This document shows positions 8,085 through 16,507 of a DNA stretch of 64,000 nt, piece after piece. Every line of letters starts with the position of its first letter. Within the stretch, counting starts at the first letter, position 1. Origin of the DNA: Halioglobus sp. (GTDB lineage: Bacteria; Pseudomonadota; Gammaproteobacteria; Pseudomonadales; Halieaceae); assembly GCA_020443345.1 (NCBI GenBank), contig JAGRIH010000009.1:17793-81792 (forward strand). The letters are read 5' to 3'. Below the pieces are notes generated by a model. The model saw only the letters and a program-made list of their open reading frames with translations, did no database searches and was not told the origin of the DNA. Made by a program: the position numbers and the translations under genes.

Positions 8085-8876
8085 CTAAGCCCTCTGGCTG
8101 GACACGGAAACAACCTCACCGGTCATATAGCTGGAGTAGTCGCTGGCCAGGAACATCATGACATTCGCCACTTCCCATACCTCGGCGCCGCGGCCGTAGG
8201 CCTCGCGCTCGGTCAGCTTCTCCAGCAGCTCCGGCGAGGCGGATTTTTTCAGGAACTCGTGGATTGCAATGGATGGCGATACCGCGTTGATGCGCACACC
8301 GTGGTCCGCTGCCTCCAGTGCCGCGCAGCGGGTCAGCGCCATGACGCCGGCCTTGGCGGCGGCGTAGTGCGCCTGTTCCTTTTGCGCGCGCCAGCCCAGC
8401 ACCGAGGCGTTGTTGACGATAACACCCGCGCCGCGCGGCTGCATCTTGCGCAGCATGGCGCGGGTCATGCGCATGGTGCCGTTGAGCGTCACGTCGATGA
8501 CCTTCATCCACTCCTCGTCCGGCATCTCGACCAGCGTGCGCGAGGTGCCCAGGCCGGCGTTGTTGATGAGGATGTCGACGCCGCCCAGCTTGTCCTCGGC
8601 CTCATCCACCAGGGCCTGGACTTCCTCCTCCACCACCACGTTGCACAGCTTGCCGTAGACCTGCTGTAAGCCGCTGGACTGTTGCAGTTTGTCCACCGCA
8701 TCGGCCAGGCGCTGTGCGTGTATATCGCTGATCATCACCGCCCGCGCACCCTCTTCCGCCGCGCGCTGGGCGGCCGCAAAACCGATGCCGGCGCCCGCGG
8801 CGGCAGTCACCAGTACGGATTTTCCCTGCAGCAGGTTGTGTCCCTCGACGTAGCGAGGCGCGTCTTTTACATTCAT
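8085..8876 (-). CDS. ipdF: IpdF-like short-chain dehydrogenase
   Basis: A 263-residue SDR closely resembling mycobacterial IpdF by eye. The N-terminus LLQGKSVLVTAAAGAGIGFAAAQR carries the unusual AAAGAGIG version of the Gly-rich nucleotide motif; NNAG is in LINNAGLGTSR (about residue 99) and the catalytic Tyr/Lys in HYAAAKAGVM. IpdF is known to interconvert the 5-keto and 5-hydroxy forms of HIP-CoA, the bicyclic intermediate of steroid rings C and D. The start codon overlaps the stop of the FadE30-like gene by 4 bp (ATGA), indicating translational coupling in the operon. Confidence 0.8.
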   Translation of the reverse strand: MNVKDAPRYVEGHNLLQGKSVLVTAAAGAGIGFAAAQRAAEEGARAVMISDIHAQRLADAVDKLQQSSGLQQVYGKLCNVVVEEEVQALVDEAEDKLGGVDILINNAGLGTSRTLVEMPDEEWMKVIDVTLNGTMRMTRAMLRKMQPRGAGVIVNNASVLGWRAQKEQAHYAAAKAGVMALTRCAALEAADHGVRINAVSPSIAIHEFLKKSASPELLEKLTEREAYGRGAEVWEVANVMMFLASDYSSYMTGEVVSVSSQRA

Positions 8877-10084
8877 TGGCTGTCCTGGACTTTGATTTGC
8901 ACTTTGGGTTCCCTGGGCATGCCCAGGCCGCGTTCAGCGATGATATTGCGCTGTATCTCGTTGGTGCCGCCGTAGATGGTATCAGAGCGCACAAACAGGT
9001 ACATGGATTGCAGGCGGCTGAGCTCGTAGGGCGGCGCTTCGAGTATCTCGCTCTGCATACCCAGCACATCCATGGCCAGCTCGCCCAGGTCGCGGTGCCA
9101 GCTGGCCCAGTACAACTTGTAGATCAGGGCCTCCTGCTGCAGGCTGCCGTCCTCGGAGCCGGACAACATGCGCAGGCTGTTGTAGCGCATGATCTTCAGG
9201 CCGATATGGGCATCGGCGATACGCTGGCGAATCACCGGATCCCGCGCCGCGCCGTTGTCCCGGGCGATGTTGACGATCTCGTCCAGTTCGTTCTGGAACA
9301 GCATCTGCTGTCCCAGAGTCGACACGCCGCGCTCGAAGCCCAGCAGACCCATGGCCACCTTCCAGCCCTCGCCCGGTGCGCCCACGATATCGTCCGCGCC
9401 GCACTCGGCATCGTCGAAAAACACCTCGTTAAACTCCGAGGTACCGGTAATCTGTTGAATGGGGCGGATTTCAATACCCGGCTGGTCCATTTTCACCAGG
9501 AAGAAGCCCAGCCCCTGGTGCGCTGCGGAATCCGGGTCGGTGCGCGCGATGATAAAGCAGTAGTCCGACTCGTGCGCCAGAGACGTCCAGACTTTCTGGC
9601 CGGTGATCAGCCACTGGTTGCGCGTTGCGTCAAATCGGGCCCGCGTCCTGACGTTGGCCAGGTCGGAACCGGCCCCGGGTTCGGAGTAGCCCTGGCACCA
9701 CAACTCGGTACCAGCCACGATACCGGGCAGGTACTTTTCCTTCTGAGCCTGGCTGCCGAAAGCGATGATGGTGGGCCCGGCCAGGCCCTCGCCGATATGC
9801 CCGACGCGGCCGGGGGCGCCGGCGCGCGCGTACTCCTCGAAAAAAATCACCTGCTGCTCGATGGAACAGCCCCGGCCGCCGTAGGCCCGGGGCCAGCCGA
9901 CGCAGGTCCAGCCGCCCTCGGCCAGCTTCTGCTCCCAGGCCTTGCGCTCCTGCGGGAACATGTGTTCGTCGCCGGGGCCGCCGCGAAACTTCAGCTGCTC
10001 GAATTCACCGGTGAGGTTGCGCTGCAGCCAGCCGGCCACCTCCTCGCGAAACTGTTCATCCTCGGCGCTGAAACTCAATTGCAT
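8873..10084 (-). CDS. fadE30: FadE30-like acyl-CoA dehydrogenase
   Basis: A 403-residue acyl-CoA dehydrogenase that resembles mycobacterial FadE30 over most of its length: GWLQRNLTGEFEQLKFRGG, WCQGYSEPGAGSDLANV, GQKVWTSLAHESDYCFIIART, FNEVFFDDAE, FERGVSTLGQQM and IYGGTNEIQRNIIAERGLG. The IYEGT catalytic glutamate of MCAD-type enzymes is Gly here, as expected of subunits that work in heteromeric alpha-beta dehydrogenases. In the known pathway this enzyme introduces a double bond into 5-hydroxy-HIP-CoA. Its likely partner is the next gene at 10095 (gap about 10 bp). The stop overlaps the ipdF start. Confidence 0.82.
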   Translation of the reverse strand: MQLSFSAEDEQFREEVAGWLQRNLTGEFEQLKFRGGPGDEHMFPQERKAWEQKLAEGGWTCVGWPRAYGGRGCSIEQQVIFFEEYARAGAPGRVGHIGEGLAGPTIIAFGSQAQKEKYLPGIVAGTELWCQGYSEPGAGSDLANVRTRARFDATRNQWLITGQKVWTSLAHESDYCFIIARTDPDSAAHQGLGFFLVKMDQPGIEIRPIQQITGTSEFNEVFFDDAECGADDIVGAPGEGWKVAMGLLGFERGVSTLGQQMLFQNELDEIVNIARDNGAARDPVIRQRIADAHIGLKIMRYNSLRMLSGSEDGSLQQEALIYKLYWASWHRDLGELAMDVLGMQSEILEAPPYELSRLQSMYLFVRSDTIYGGTNEIQRNIIAERGLGMPREPKVQIKVQDSQ

Positions 10085-10094
10085 GGCGCGGTAC

Positions 10095-11264
10095 TCAAGC
10101 GTTGGGTGTGTCGAGCAGCAGGGAGGCCACGCGCTCGCGATGGTGGGCGCCGTTGCCCAGAAAATGTTCCGAGGCCTTGGCCCGCTTCAAATACAGGTGC
10201 ACGTCGTACTCCCAGGTAAAGCCCACGCCGCCGTGCAGTTGCAGCGCATCTGCGCTGTTGGCGAAATAGGCATCGGAGCAGTAGGCCTTGGCGACACTGG
10301 CGGCCTCGGGCAGCTCGGCGCCGAGCGCATCGCCGCTCAGCGCCTCCTGGGCAATACAGCCCGCGTAGTAGACCGCAGAGCGCGCCACTTCGGCTTTCAG
10401 CATCATGTCGGCCGCGATGTGCTTGACCGCCTGGAAGCTGGCGATGGGGCGGTTGAACTGCACCCGCTCGCGGGTGTAGTCGACGGTCATGTCCAGCACC
10501 CGCTGGGTGCCGCCCATCTGCTCCGCCGCCAGCGCGATCGTGGCCAGGTCCAGGGTTTTGGACAGATCGGGCCAGGCCGCGCCCGCCTCGCCCAGCAGAG
10601 CGCTGGCCGGGACCGCGAGGCCGCTCAGGCCTATCTCGGCCAGCTTGCGGGTCTGGTCCACCGTAGGCAGCCAGGTGCGCTCGATCCCGGCGCTGGCGGC
10701 GGGAACCGCAAACAGGCTGATACCCTGCTCACCGCTCGAACCCTCCTCGCGCGCCGCGACAAGCAACAGATCCGCGGTGTGGCCGTCCACCACATAGCGC
10801 AGTTTGCCGTCGAGAACATACTGCCCGGCCCGCTGGCGATACACCGCAGTCACGCCCTGTGCTCCCCACTCGCCGGTCACCCCGGTGTGGGCCAGGGTGG
10901 CCGTCAGCTCGCCCGCGGCGATTTGCGCCAGGTATTCCTGTTGCTGCGCTGCGCTGCCGGCCACCAGCAGCGCGTTGCCCGCCAGGCACACGGTGGAAAA
11001 AAACGGCGCGCACAGCAGGTAACGCCCCATCTGCTCCATGATCGCCACCAGTTCCACATAGCCCAGGCCCATGCCGCCGCAGGACTCGGGGATATGCGTC
11101 GCCTGCAGGTACATCTCGCCGCAGATCCGCTGCCACAGCTGCCGGTCGTAACCGATTTCCGTAGCCATCGCCGCGCGCACCGCCGCGCTGTCGGACACCT
11201 CCGCCAGAAACGCCGCAGCGGTGTCGCGAATCATGCGCTGTTCGTCGCTAAACCTGAAATCCAT
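10095..11264 (-). CDS. Acyl-CoA dehydrogenase, FadE33/FadE32-like partner subunit
   Basis: A 389-residue acyl-CoA dehydrogenase of the divergent partner type: MDFRFSDEQRMIRDTAAAFLAEV, CGGMGLGYVELVAIMEQMGR, INRPIAS-like QFNRPIASFQAVKHIAADMM and a C-terminal HGGVGFTWEYDVHLYLKRAK. It keeps the Glu in the TWE position and lacks the Y-x-GTNEIQ tail of its neighbour, so the two very probably form an alpha-beta heterotetramer (known for mycobacterial cholesterol FadE pairs; the pairing here is inferred from adjacency). Which of FadE32 or FadE33 it matches cannot be settled without alignment. Confidence 0.82.
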   Translation of the reverse strand: MDFRFSDEQRMIRDTAAAFLAEVSDSAAVRAAMATEIGYDRQLWQRICGEMYLQATHIPESCGGMGLGYVELVAIMEQMGRYLLCAPFFSTVCLAGNALLVAGSAAQQQEYLAQIAAGELTATLAHTGVTGEWGAQGVTAVYRQRAGQYVLDGKLRYVVDGHTADLLLVAAREEGSSGEQGISLFAVPAASAGIERTWLPTVDQTRKLAEIGLSGLAVPASALLGEAGAAWPDLSKTLDLATIALAAEQMGGTQRVLDMTVDYTRERVQFNRPIASFQAVKHIAADMMLKAEVARSAVYYAGCIAQEALSGDALGAELPEAASVAKAYCSDAYFANSADALQLHGGVGFTWEYDVHLYLKRAKASEHFLGNGAHHRERVASLLLDTPNA

Positions 11265-11285
11265 GCAATTCGTTACTCGTTGTCG

Positions 11286-12173
11286 CTAGGTGCCGTATAC
11301 CTTCTGCGCCGGCACTTCGCTGGCCAGCAACTGCTCCACGGCCTGCTTCACTTCCGCCGGCTCCCAGCGCGCGCCCTTGTCCACCCCCTCGGTGGTGCGC
11401 CAGCCGTCGGCGATGGATATCTTGCCGCCCTCGGCCTCGAACACGCGCCCGGTGACATGGGCCGCTTCCGGGGAGCCGAGCCAGACCACCAGCGAGGAGA
11501 CATTTTCCGGGGCGAAGTAGTCGAAACTGCCGTCCTGGGGCGGCGCCATGCGGGTCGCCATCTCTTCCACCGCGGTAGTCATGCCAGTGCGCGCCGCCGG
11601 CGCCACCGCGTTGGCGGTGATACCGTAGCGCGCCAGTTCCGCCGCCTGGTTCAGGGTGAGCGCGGCGATACCGGCCTTGGCCGCGGCGTAATTGGACTGG
11701 CCGATAGAACCCTGCAGGCCGGCGCCGGAGGTGGTGTTGATGATGCGCGCATCCACCGCCTGCCCGCTCTTGGACTGCCCGCGCCAGTAGTGCACCGCGT
11801 GGGAGCTGATACAAAAGTGCCCTTTGAGGTGCACCGCCATGATGGCGTCCCACTCCGCCTCGGTCATCGAGGCGAACATGCGATCGCGGTTGATGCCGGC
11901 GTTGTTCACCACCACGTGCAGGTCGCCAAAGGTGTCGATAGCCTGTTTCACGGCGTTGGCGCTGTCGTCGTAGTGGGTGATATCCGAGGTGTTGACCACC
12001 GCCCTGCCGCCGGCGGCCTCGATCTCGCGCACCACGGAGCGGGCCGCGTCCTCATTGATGTCGTTGACGACGACACAGGCACCTTCCGCGGCAAATACGC
12101 GGGCGTGGGCGGCCCCCAGGCCACCCCCTGCGCCGGTGATGATAACGACTCTGTCCTGGCAAATTCCGGGCAT
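11286..12173 (-). CDS. SDR oxidoreductase (17-beta-HSD type 4-like)
   Basis: A 295-residue short-chain dehydrogenase. VVIITGAGGGLGAAHARVFAAEG is the cofactor motif, VVNDINED follows, VVVNNAGINRDRMFASM carries NNAG, and SNYAAAKAGIAALT has the Tyr/Lys pair. Such proteins resemble the dehydrogenase domain of multifunctional peroxisomal enzyme 2 and the SDRs beside mycobacterial KstR2-regulated genes; they oxidise 3-hydroxyacyl-CoA. The frame opens at 12251 but the ATG at 12173 has GGAGAG about 5 nt upstream. It sits between FadA6 (gap 13 bp) and the FadE partner (gap 21 bp), the natural place for the step before thiolysis. Confidence 0.87.
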   Translation of the reverse strand: MPGICQDRVVIITGAGGGLGAAHARVFAAEGACVVVNDINEDAARSVVREIEAAGGRAVVNTSDITHYDDSANAVKQAIDTFGDLHVVVNNAGINRDRMFASMTEAEWDAIMAVHLKGHFCISSHAVHYWRGQSKSGQAVDARIINTTSGAGLQGSIGQSNYAAAKAGIAALTLNQAAELARYGITANAVAPAARTGMTTAVEEMATRMAPPQDGSFDYFAPENVSSLVVWLGSPEAAHVTGRVFEAEGGKISIADGWRTTEGVDKGARWEPAEVKQAVEQLLASEVPAQKVYGT

Positions 12174-12186
12174 GTTTCTCTCCGTT

Positions 12187-13335
12187 CTACAAGCGTTCGA
12201 TAATGGTGACGTTGGCCTGGCCGCCGCCTTCGCACATGGTCTGCAGGCCAAAACGACCGCCGGTGCGCTCGAGTTCGTGCAGCAGCGTGGTCATCAGCTT
12301 GGTGCCGGTGGCGCCCAGCGGATGGCCCAGGGCGATGGCGCCGCCGTTGACATTGGTTTGCTCGTGGGGATAACCCGTCTCGCGCAGCCAGGCCATGGGC
12401 ACCGCGGCAAAGGCCTCGTTGACCTCGACCAGGTCGATATCCTGCAGGTTCATGCCGGCTTTCTTCATCGCGTGGGCCGTGGCCGGGATGGGTGCGGTGA
12501 GCATCCAGATCGGGTCGTCACCGCGCACGCTCATATGGTGGATGCGGGCGCGCGGCCGCAGGTCGTAGCGCTTGAGCGCGGCTTCGCTGACGATCAACAC
12601 CGCCGAGGCCGCGTCACAGGTCTGGCTGGAAACGCCGGCGGTCACTTTGTCACAGCCGAAGATACCCTCCAGTTCCGCCATCTTCTCGAGGCTGGTCTGG
12701 CGCGGGGTCTCGTCGTTTTCCACCCCCTCCAGTGGCACGATTTCCCGCGCGAAACGCCCCTCGGCGATGGCGCGCAGGGCGCGGGTATGGGACTCCAGCG
12801 AGTAGATTTCCAGCTCCCGGCGGCTGATGCCCCACTTGTCGGCAATCATCTGCGCCGATTTGAACTGGGTCGGCGGCTCGGCGCCGTAGCGCTCGACCCA
12901 GCCGGTGGAGCCGCTGAAGGGGTCGGTAAAGCCCAGGGGTTCCGCCGCGGTCATCGCCGAGCTGATGGGTATCTGGGTCATGGTCTGTACACCGCCGGCC
13001 ACCACCACGTCGTTGACGCCGCTCATCACCGCCTGTGCGGCAAAGTGCACCGCCTGCTGGGACGAGCCGCACTGGCGATCGATGGTCGCTCCCGGCACCG
13101 CATCGGACAGGCCGGCGGCCAGCCAGCAGGTGCGCGCGATATCCCCGGCCAGCGGCCCGATGGTATCGACGCAGCCAAACAACACATCATCGTAGTCTAC
13201 ATCCGGTATGGCGTTGCGCTCGACGATCGCCCTGAGCACATGTGCGCCCAGGTCCGCGCCGTGCACGTGGGCGAGCCCCCCCTTGCGCCGTCCGGTCGGC
13301 GAGCGCAGCGCGTCGACAATATATGCTTCAGCCAT
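12187..13335 (-). CDS. fadA6: FadA6-like thiolase
   Basis: A 382-residue thiolase that matches mycobacterial FadA6 in nearly every conserved stretch: DVDYDDVLFGCVDTIG, DRQCGSSQQAVHFAAQAVMSG with nucleophile Cys89, QIPISSAMTAAEP, RARIHHMSVRGDDPIWMLT, GGAIALGHPLGATG with His338 and MCEGGGQANVTIIERL with Cys368. In the HIP pathway FadA6 acts in late beta-oxidation of the ring-opened product. Same-strand neighbours are the SDR (downstream) and a short 113-bp gap to the FadE32-like gene (upstream). Confidence 0.88.
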   Translation of the reverse strand: MAEAYIVDALRSPTGRRKGGLAHVHGADLGAHVLRAIVERNAIPDVDYDDVLFGCVDTIGPLAGDIARTCWLAAGLSDAVPGATIDRQCGSSQQAVHFAAQAVMSGVNDVVVAGGVQTMTQIPISSAMTAAEPLGFTDPFSGSTGWVERYGAEPPTQFKSAQMIADKWGISRRELEIYSLESHTRALRAIAEGRFAREIVPLEGVENDETPRQTSLEKMAELEGIFGCDKVTAGVSSQTCDAASAVLIVSEAALKRYDLRPRARIHHMSVRGDDPIWMLTAPIPATAHAMKKAGMNLQDIDLVEVNEAFAAVPMAWLRETGYPHEQTNVNGGAIALGHPLGATGTKLMTTLLHELERTGGRFGLQTMCEGGGQANVTIIERL

Positions 13336-13448
13336 GATTCAACCCTTCCCGCTGTCGGTCCTGTAAATTGCGCGCCCCGTACCCTGTCACTGCGGGACCC
13401 ATCTCGAGTGTGTATTTAATGCAGTCCGCCGGCGTTGTGCCGGCGCTA

Positions 13449-14537
13449 TCATGCCGCCGAATCCAGCGCCTCGGGCGCCGGATAGTCGAACGTGTGTTCC
13501 GCTCCAATATCCGTAGTGTCCTCCAGCAGCCATGCGTGCAGCCGTTCCTGGTGGAAACCCGCATCCCCCCAGTTTTTCTCCAGGGCCCAGGCGCGCTTGG
13601 CCCAGATGTGCAGGTTGCACTCCCAGGTGTAGCCCATGGCGCCATGCACCTGGATGGCGTTCTTCGCCGCCAGCAGCGCGGCTTCTCCCGCGGCCAGCTT
13701 GGCATGCGATGCGGCGATATGCGCGCGCGCCGGGTCCTGCGCCACGGCGTAGGCCGCGCGGTAAATGGGCGAGCGGGCAAACTCCGCCTGCACCGCGCAG
13801 TTGGCCATGTGGTGCTTGACCGCCTGGTTGGCGCCGATGGGGCGGCCAAACTGTTCGCGATCGCCCGCATAGGTGACGGACTGCGCCACCATGCCCTGCG
13901 CCAGTCCCAGCAACAGCGCGGCATTGAGCACTGCGCCGCGGTTCAGTGCCGCACACCACGCGGCAGCACCCGCCTCCTCCCCGGCCACCCGGTAGGTCGG
14001 GGCGGTGCGGTCCCACTCCGGTGTGTACAACCGGCGACTGGGGTCGACGCTGTCCTGGCGAATCAGCGTCGCGGCATCGCTCGGTACCAGGTGCACCTCC
14101 CGGCCGCTGGCCAGCAGCAGCCAGTCGGCGATGCCGGCATCGGCGACCGCGGGGTTGAGCGGGTGGCCAATCGCCACGCGCGCCTCACCGGCGGCAATCT
14201 GCTGCAACACGCGCGCGCAGGGCTGTGAGCCCGCGGCCAGTTGCGCCAGCATGGGGGTGGCGATCATGGCCATCTCCACCAGGGGCTCGGCCAGCGCCAC
14301 GCGCCCGCACTCCTGCGCAATCTGGATAAAGTCCAGCTCGTTCATGCCCAGGCCGCCGTGCTCTTCGGGCACCAGCATGGCCGGCAGCCCCAGCTCCACC
14401 AGTTGCTGCCACAAACGCGTGTCGCTGCCCTCGCCTTCCCAGCTCGCGCGGATGCGCTCGGGGGTCACTTCCCTGTGCAAAAACGTGGCGACGCTGTCGG
14501 CCAGCAGTTGCTGGTCCTCGGTGAAAGTAAAATCCAC
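13449..14537 (-). CDS. fadE32: Acyl-CoA dehydrogenase, FadE32-like partner subunit
   Basis: A 362-residue dehydrogenase: VDFTFTEDQQLLADSVATFL at the N-terminus, HGGLGMNELDFIQIAQECGR, REQFGRPIGANQAVKHHMAN and QVHGAMGYTWECNLHIWAKR. The start is a GTG at 14537 preceded by GGGGGAG, which overlaps the end of the FadE31-like gene; the much longer open frame upstream is a shadow through the neighbouring genes. Partner-type subunit like the one at 10095. Inferred to pair with the FadE31-like protein encoded just upstream, as known in mycobacteria for FadE31/FadE32. Confidence 0.8.
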   Translation of the reverse strand: MDFTFTEDQQLLADSVATFLHREVTPERIRASWEGEGSDTRLWQQLVELGLPAMLVPEEHGGLGMNELDFIQIAQECGRVALAEPLVEMAMIATPMLAQLAAGSQPCARVLQQIAAGEARVAIGHPLNPAVADAGIADWLLLASGREVHLVPSDAATLIRQDSVDPSRRLYTPEWDRTAPTYRVAGEEAGAAAWCAALNRGAVLNAALLLGLAQGMVAQSVTYAGDREQFGRPIGANQAVKHHMANCAVQAEFARSPIYRAAYAVAQDPARAHIAASHAKLAAGEAALLAAKNAIQVHGAMGYTWECNLHIWAKRAWALEKNWGDAGFHQERLHAWLLEDTTDIGAEHTFDYPAPEALDSAA

Positions 14538-14545
14538 GACTCCCC

Positions 14546-15706
14546 CTAGCGCGGCATGCCGAGCAGGCGCTCGGCGATGATATTGCGTTGAATTTCGTTG
14601 GTTCCCGCATAGATGGGACCGGACTGCGCGAACAGGAAGCCATCCAGCCAGTTGCCCACCGCACCGGCGGCCGGCGCGTGCGGCAGCAGTTCCGCGCGCG
14701 CGCCCAGGATGCTCAGTGCAGTTTCGTGCATCTGCTGGTCCAGTTCCGACCAGAACACCTTGTTGAGGCTGGCTTCGGCACCGATCTTGCCGCCTTTCAT
14801 CAGTTTCGAGGCGGTCTGGTAGGTGGACAGCGCGTAGGCCTGGGCGCCCATGTAAGCCTTCACCACGGCGTCGGCGACCGACAGGTCGAGCACCTCGTCC
14901 CGGTGCTGGCGGTACAGCTCCACCAGCCGCTTGGCGGTCTGCTGGAACCGCGCCGGACTGCGCAGCATCAGCCCGCGCTCGAAGCCGGCGGTGGACATGG
15001 CGATGCGCCAGCCCTGGTTTTCCTCGCCCAGCCGGTTGGCCACCGGCACCCGCACGTCGTCGAAAAAGATCTCGGCGAAGCCGGGCAGGCCGTCCAGTTG
15101 CGCAATGGGGCGCACGGTGACGCCGGGCGCATCCAGGGGCACGAAAATAAAGGACAGGCCCTGGTGGCGGCTGGAGGCCGGGTCGGTGCGGAAAATACAG
15201 AAAACCCAGTCGGCAAAGACCGCCCGGGTGGACCAGATCTTCTGGCCGTTGATCACGTACTCCTCGCCCTCGCGAATCGCAGTGGAACGTATCGCCGCCA
15301 TGTCCGAACCGGCGCCGGGCTCGGACCAGCCCTGCGCCCACATTTCCTCGCCGGAGGCCATGGCGTTGATGAAGCGCTCTTTCTGCTGCGCGGTGCCGTA
15401 CTCCATCAGGGTGGGCCCGAGCAGGAAAATGCCGTTCTGGTTGACGCGCAGCGGCGCCCCGGCACGGTAGTACTCCTCCTCGAAGATCAGCCACTGGATC
15501 AAATCGCAACCGCGGCCGCCGTACTCCACCGGCCAGGTCACCATGCCCCAGTTGCCCTCGGCGAGGGTTTTTTCCCACTGGCGATGCTGCTCGAAACCTT
15601 CTTTGGTATCGAACGACTGCAGCGGCTGCGCCGGCACCTTGTCCGCCAGCCACTGGCGCACTTCCTCGCGCAGGGCGTTTTGTTCGGGAGTGTAATTCAG
15701 ATCCAT
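14546..15706 (-). CDS. fadE31: FadE31-like acyl-CoA dehydrogenase
   Basis: A 386-residue acyl-CoA dehydrogenase resembling mycobacterial FadE31: MDLNYTPEQNALREEVRQWL, GFEQHRQWEKTLAEGNW, WPVEYGGRGCDLIQWLIFEE, WAQGWSEPGAGSDMAAIRST, GQKIWSTRAVFADWVFCIFR, GFAEIFFDDVRVP, GLMLRSPARF and IYAGTNEIQRNIIAERLLG. Ala replaces the IYEGT glutamate, again marking a heteromeric subunit. It follows EchA20 in the same operon (gap 12 bp) and precedes its presumed FadE32-like partner. Predicted role: alpha,beta-dehydrogenation of a bicyclic or ring-opened CoA ester. Confidence 0.82.
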   Translation of the reverse strand: MDLNYTPEQNALREEVRQWLADKVPAQPLQSFDTKEGFEQHRQWEKTLAEGNWGMVTWPVEYGGRGCDLIQWLIFEEEYYRAGAPLRVNQNGIFLLGPTLMEYGTAQQKERFINAMASGEEMWAQGWSEPGAGSDMAAIRSTAIREGEEYVINGQKIWSTRAVFADWVFCIFRTDPASSRHQGLSFIFVPLDAPGVTVRPIAQLDGLPGFAEIFFDDVRVPVANRLGEENQGWRIAMSTAGFERGLMLRSPARFQQTAKRLVELYRQHRDEVLDLSVADAVVKAYMGAQAYALSTYQTASKLMKGGKIGAEASLNKVFWSELDQQMHETALSILGARAELLPHAPAAGAVGNWLDGFLFAQSGPIYAGTNEIQRNIIAERLLGMPR

Positions 15707-15718
15707 GGCCGCTACCCG

Positions 15719-16465
15719 TTAAAACTGCGCATCGCGCTTTTCCACAAAGGCATCGCGCGCTTCCTGGGAGTCCGCCTCGGAGTAGGCCTGCAGGGTGAAG
15801 CCCTGTTCCCACCGGTACTTGTCCTCCAGCGAGCCGTCTTCGATGCCGTTGAGGGCCTCTTTGGCCAGCTGGATCATCGGCGCACTCTTGGCGGCGATTT
15901 TTGCCGCGATAGCCAGGGCGGTATCGCGCAGCTCGTCCCGCGGCACCACGCGCTCCACCGCCCCCAGGCGATAGGCTTCGTGGGCGTCGATAAACTCGCC
16001 GGTGTAGTACATATAGCGCACTTTCTGCACCGGGAACATGCGCTGCAGGTGGGCGCCGCCGCCCATGGCCCCGCGGTCCACTTCCGGCACGCCGAAACGG
16101 GCGCACTCGCTGGCGACGATGATATCCGCCGCGCCGCTGATGCCGATGCCGCCACCGAGCACGAAGCCGTGCAGGGCGACGATCACCGGCTTGGGGTTGC
16201 GATGCACGGCGCGAAAGGTGTCGTAGTTGCCCTTGTTTACCTTGACGATCAGGTTGCTGTCGCCGGCCAGTTCCTTGATGTCCACACCGGCACAGAAGCC
16301 CTTGCCCTCCGCGCGGATCACGATGACCCGCACCGCATCGTTGACACCCAACTCGTCCAGGTGCCTGGCGATAGAGGCCCAGCCCGCACTGTCGAAGGCG
16401 TTGACCGGCGGGTGGTCGAACACCACCTCGGCGATACCCTGGTCGATTGATGAGCGAAAAACCAT
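15719..16465 (-). CDS. echA20: EchA20-like ring-opening crotonase
   Basis: A 248-residue crotonase that resembles EchA20: FDHPPVNAFDSAGWASIARHL, VIRAEGKGFCAGVDIKEL, NKGNYDTFRAVHRNPKPVIV, GGGIGISGAADIIVAS, ARFGVPEVDRGAMGGGAHL and AKEALNGIEDG. EchA20 is known to hydrolyse ring D of HIEC-CoA by a retro-Dieckmann reaction, giving the monocyclic COCHEA-CoA. The PEV glutamate is kept; the second hydratase glutamate is not (MYYTG). The gene lies between FadE31 and IpdC on the same strand, as expected for the ring D/C segment. Confidence 0.83.
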   Translation of the reverse strand: MVFRSSIDQGIAEVVFDHPPVNAFDSAGWASIARHLDELGVNDAVRVIVIRAEGKGFCAGVDIKELAGDSNLIVKVNKGNYDTFRAVHRNPKPVIVALHGFVLGGGIGISGAADIIVASECARFGVPEVDRGAMGGGAHLQRMFPVQKVRYMYYTGEFIDAHEAYRLGAVERVVPRDELRDTALAIAAKIAAKSAPMIQLAKEALNGIEDGSLEDKYRWEQGFTLQAYSEADSQEARDAFVEKRDAQF

Positions 16466-16507
16466 CTGTGACTCCTCGGCGTCGCGCGCTGTGGATGCGG
16501 CGACTGG

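Noticed and set aside
13449..16106. A minus-strand frame of 885 codons suggesting a giant fusion protein
   Set aside because: Only the C-terminal 362 residues (from the GTG at 14537) are protein-like. The rest is out-of-frame reading of the FadE31 and EchA20 genes.
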